This document shows, piece by piece, positions 5,497 through 7,226 of a stretch of 7,226 nt of DNA. Source of the DNA: Coriobacteriales bacterium (GTDB lineage Bacteria; Actinomycetota; Coriobacteriia; Coriobacteriales; JAEZZM01); contig JASBYZ010000078.1 of the NCBI GenBank assembly GCA_029983705.1, positions 1 to 7,226 on the forward strand. Reading direction: 5' to 3'. The notes beneath the pieces were generated by a model that saw only the letters and a list, made by a program, of their open reading frames with translations, was not told the DNA's origin and made no database searches. Both the position numbers and the translations under genes were made by a program. Position 1 is the stretch's first letter; each line of letters starts with the position of its first letter.

Positions 5497-6525
5497 ATGA
5501 GTACGCTTTCTGCCGATGAACGACTGGTAAACTTGGCGCTTGCCTTTATTTCTGCCAAAAAACCGCTCAGCGCCCAGGATATATTTCATAATTCACTCAT
5601 TGGTTATGACCAAAATGTGAGCATGAGTGCATTTAAGAGAATGTTTGCGCGCGATAAAGACCAGCTTGCCCAAAGTGGCATTATTATTAAAACCCTTGTG
5701 GGCGATAATTATGAGCTTGATAAGAATGCAAGCTTTGCCTCAGACCTAGAACTTGAACCGCTTGAAATTGCAAGTTTGCGCGCCATAGCTTATGCGCTTT
5801 TAGAAGATCAAGATTATCCTTATGCTCATGAACTTAGGTTTGCACTTGCAAAGCTTAGCCGTCAAATATCTGAGCCAATTAGCCTAGATGAAGAGGCAAA
5901 ACTTCTTGATCAAGATGAAGATTTTGAGAGTAGTAAAATCACTTCGAGCACCTCAAAGCAAAGCCTTGAACAAAAAGAATTACAAGAGATTAACCAAGCT
6001 ATTAAAACCAGAAAGCTCCTGTATTTTAACTACACCAACGCTTCAGGCTCAAGCTCTGAAAAAGAGGTTTACCCCTACGCCTTATTTATCATTAAGAAAA
6101 CTTGGTACCTAATTGCTTTTGATACTAAAAAATCTAGCATCCGGGTGTTTAAGTATGAGCGCATGGCTTCAATTAAGATAAACTCAAAAAGTCCTTTGAG
6201 CCCTGATTTTGATATACCTGATATTGATACTAATGACTACATAGGTCTTCCCTTTATGTATGGAGAAGAAAACTATGAGGCAAGTTTGTCTGTGTCACTT
6301 AAAGATAGTTGGAGAATAGAGCAGATAACTAAAGGTAAGGGTAGCTTAAGTCGCACAGAAGATGCACTTGTCTGGACAGTAAGGGTAAGAGATACACAAG
6401 CGCTGTGTCGTTTTATTGCTGGATCAGAAATTAATATATGCCCACTCCAACCTAGTTATTTAGTAAAGGCTTATCAAGATAATTTACAAAAGGTGAAAGA
6501 TATTCATGGCACGCCCATCCAGTAA
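5497..6525 (+). CDS. pafB: PafB-like WYL-domain transcriptional regulator
   Basis: A 342-residue DNA-binding regulator of the WYL family, matching PafB in length and order. In mycobacteria PafB and PafC form a heterodimer that activates the RecA-independent DNA-damage response. The N-terminal winged helix-turn-helix (about 7-75) contains the family pattern ERLVNLALAFIS (8-19) and SAFKRMFARDKDQL (44-57). A short helical region (85-123) and an acidic, Ser-rich linker (about 125-160) lead to the WYL domain (about 162-228), with WYL at 203-205 and the ligand-pocket segment RVFKYER at 216-222. A WCX-type C-terminal extension (about 255-335) ends the protein. AAGGGGG 3 nt before the ATG serves as a ribosome-binding site. 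It overlaps the next WYL gene by 20 bp, so the pair is co-expressed. pafA is not beside it; the upstream gene is divergent. The PafB call rests on remembered sequence patterns. Confidence 0.85.
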   Translation: MSTLSADERLVNLALAFISAKKPLSAQDIFHNSLIGYDQNVSMSAFKRMFARDKDQLAQSGIIIKTLVGDNYELDKNASFASDLELEPLEIASLRAIAYALLEDQDYPYAHELRFALAKLSRQISEPISLDEEAKLLDQDEDFESSKITSSTSKQSLEQKELQEINQAIKTRKLLYFNYTNASGSSSEKEVYPYALFIIKKTWYLIAFDTKKSSIRVFKYERMASIKINSKSPLSPDFDIPDIDTNDYIGLPFMYGEENYEASLSVSLKDSWRIEQITKGKGSLSRTEDALVWTVRVRDTQALCRFIAGSEINICPLQPSYLVKAYQDNLQKVKDIHGTPIQ

Positions 6526-7226
6526 AGAAACAAGCAGACGTCTGCTTGCAATGATTCAATTTTTAAACACCCAGCACACTAAGGTGCCCCTAGAAAAGCT
6601 TGCTGAGATTTTTAACATCTCTCTTGAGCAAGCTCAAAGGGATGTTGAAATACTATCTTTATGCGGCATAGATGATACCGAGCGCTTTGATTTAATTACC
6701 TCAGGTGATGTTGCTTTAGTACTCAACCACCTGCCAGTTCTTCAAAAACCACTTAGACTTTCATATACTGAGTCACTTGCACTCGAAGATGCTTTTGATC
6801 TTGCAGGAATTAGTGAAGATAGTAGCCTTCGTAAAAAAGTTCTTGAGGCTAAGGGTTCTACAGAACTAAAGCCAGAAAACATCCGTACCATGATTTCTCA
6901 ATCACAAATTGGCATTAACGCACAGTTTTTAGAAGACTTAAGCCGAGCAATTAGTGGCAACTATCTGGTAGAACTCTACTATGAGTCGCTTGAAGAAAGC
7001 CAAAGAGCAAAAAGTTCTTCTCTACCTAAGGCACGTGTGATTGAGCCTTATCAGTTAATAAATTTTGAGGGAATGTGGTACCTCGAAGCTTTTTCAATTG
7101 ATGCAGACGATTTACGGGTCTATCGCCTAGATAGAGTAGCAGGCTTAAAGGTTTGTGATACACACTTTGAAGAGCGTGAGCTTGAATTACGAGAAGCTCC
7201 CGTTAACTTAGACAATGCTCCACTTG
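6506..7226 (+). CDS. pafC: PafC-like WYL-domain transcriptional regulator, C-terminus beyond window
   Basis: The first 240 residues of a second WYL regulator, the probable heterodimer partner of the preceding PafB-like protein. The N-terminal helix-turn-helix (about 8-52) contains RRLLAMIQFL (11-20) and LEKLAEIFNISLEQAQRDVEIL (from 29), followed by the PafC-like LCGI (52-55) and the segment KPLRLSYTES (81-90). The WYL domain starts near residue 140; WYL is at 191-193 after FEGM, and the pocket arginines lie in RVYRLDR (204-210). The C-terminal WCX extension is cut by the window edge. The ATG at 6506-6508 lies inside the end of the upstream gene, in another frame. AGGTGA nine bases before it is a good ribosome-binding site and supports this start. 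The tandem order and overlap match actinobacterial pafBC, which makes a PafC role likely, although generic WYL regulators share this architecture. Confidence 0.85.
   Translation, partial: MARPSSKETSRRLLAMIQFLNTQHTKVPLEKLAEIFNISLEQAQRDVEILSLCGIDDTERFDLITSGDVALVLNHLPVLQKPLRLSYTESLALEDAFDLAGISEDSSLRKKVLEAKGSTELKPENIRTMISQSQIGINAQFLEDLSRAISGNYLVELYYESLEESQRAKSSSLPKARVIEPYQLINFEGMWYLEAFSIDADDLRVYRLDRVAGLKVCDTHFEERELELREAPVNLDNAPL

Noticed and set aside
1..7226. Mobile element, phage, CRISPR or defence island
   Set aside because: No transposase, integrase, terminal repeats, tRNA end or spacer array is visible; all six genes fit a chromosomal housekeeping or regulatory setting.

Overview
The window looks like ordinary chromosome from a low-GC actinobacterium. 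The best guess is the class Coriobacteriia (Atopobium/Fannyhessea/Lancefieldella-like). This is inferred from actinobacterial gene families (a tandem PafB/PafC-type WYL regulator pair and a CeoB/CeoC-like tandem TrkA pair) written in clearly AT-rich DNA. No similarity search was possible, so the taxon is an inference. No tRNA, rRNA, CRISPR array, insertion sequence or phage gene is visible.

Layout: two divergent transcription units leave a 173-bp intergenic region at 5324-5496. Leftward (minus strand), in order of transcription, are a single-pass membrane protein with a long Ser/Tyr-rich cytoplasmic tail (5323-3878), an 894-residue membrane-embedded M28-fold protein (3810-1126), and two TrkA-type RCK proteins (1098-454, then 447 to beyond the left edge). 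Gaps are 67, 27 and 6 bp with no terminator-like hairpin, so the four genes probably form one operon. Rightward are two WYL-domain transcription factors, the second starting inside the last codons of the first (20-bp overlap). The second gene runs off the right edge.

The most unusual object is the M28-fold protein. Its C-terminal half keeps the spacing of zinc aminopeptidases, but four of the five metal ligands and the catalytic Glu are replaced. The fold is also split by two pairs of transmembrane helices and by about 500 extra residues of charged, probably disordered sequence. It looks like a pseudo-peptidase reused as a membrane-anchored binding or scaffold protein. Its operon position beside two cytoplasmic RCK subunits and a cell-surface helical protein suggests a membrane-associated assembly, but no partner is proven.

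The intergenic region is rich in structure. It has three perfect inverted repeats within 58 bp and a good leftward extended -10 promoter overlapping two of them. A second leftward element matches the core and spacing of the mycobacterial PafBC-dependent DNA-damage promoter (TGTCR plus correctly spaced TAnnnT). It lies beside the pafB-like gene, raising the testable idea that the divergent regulator pair controls the membrane operon.
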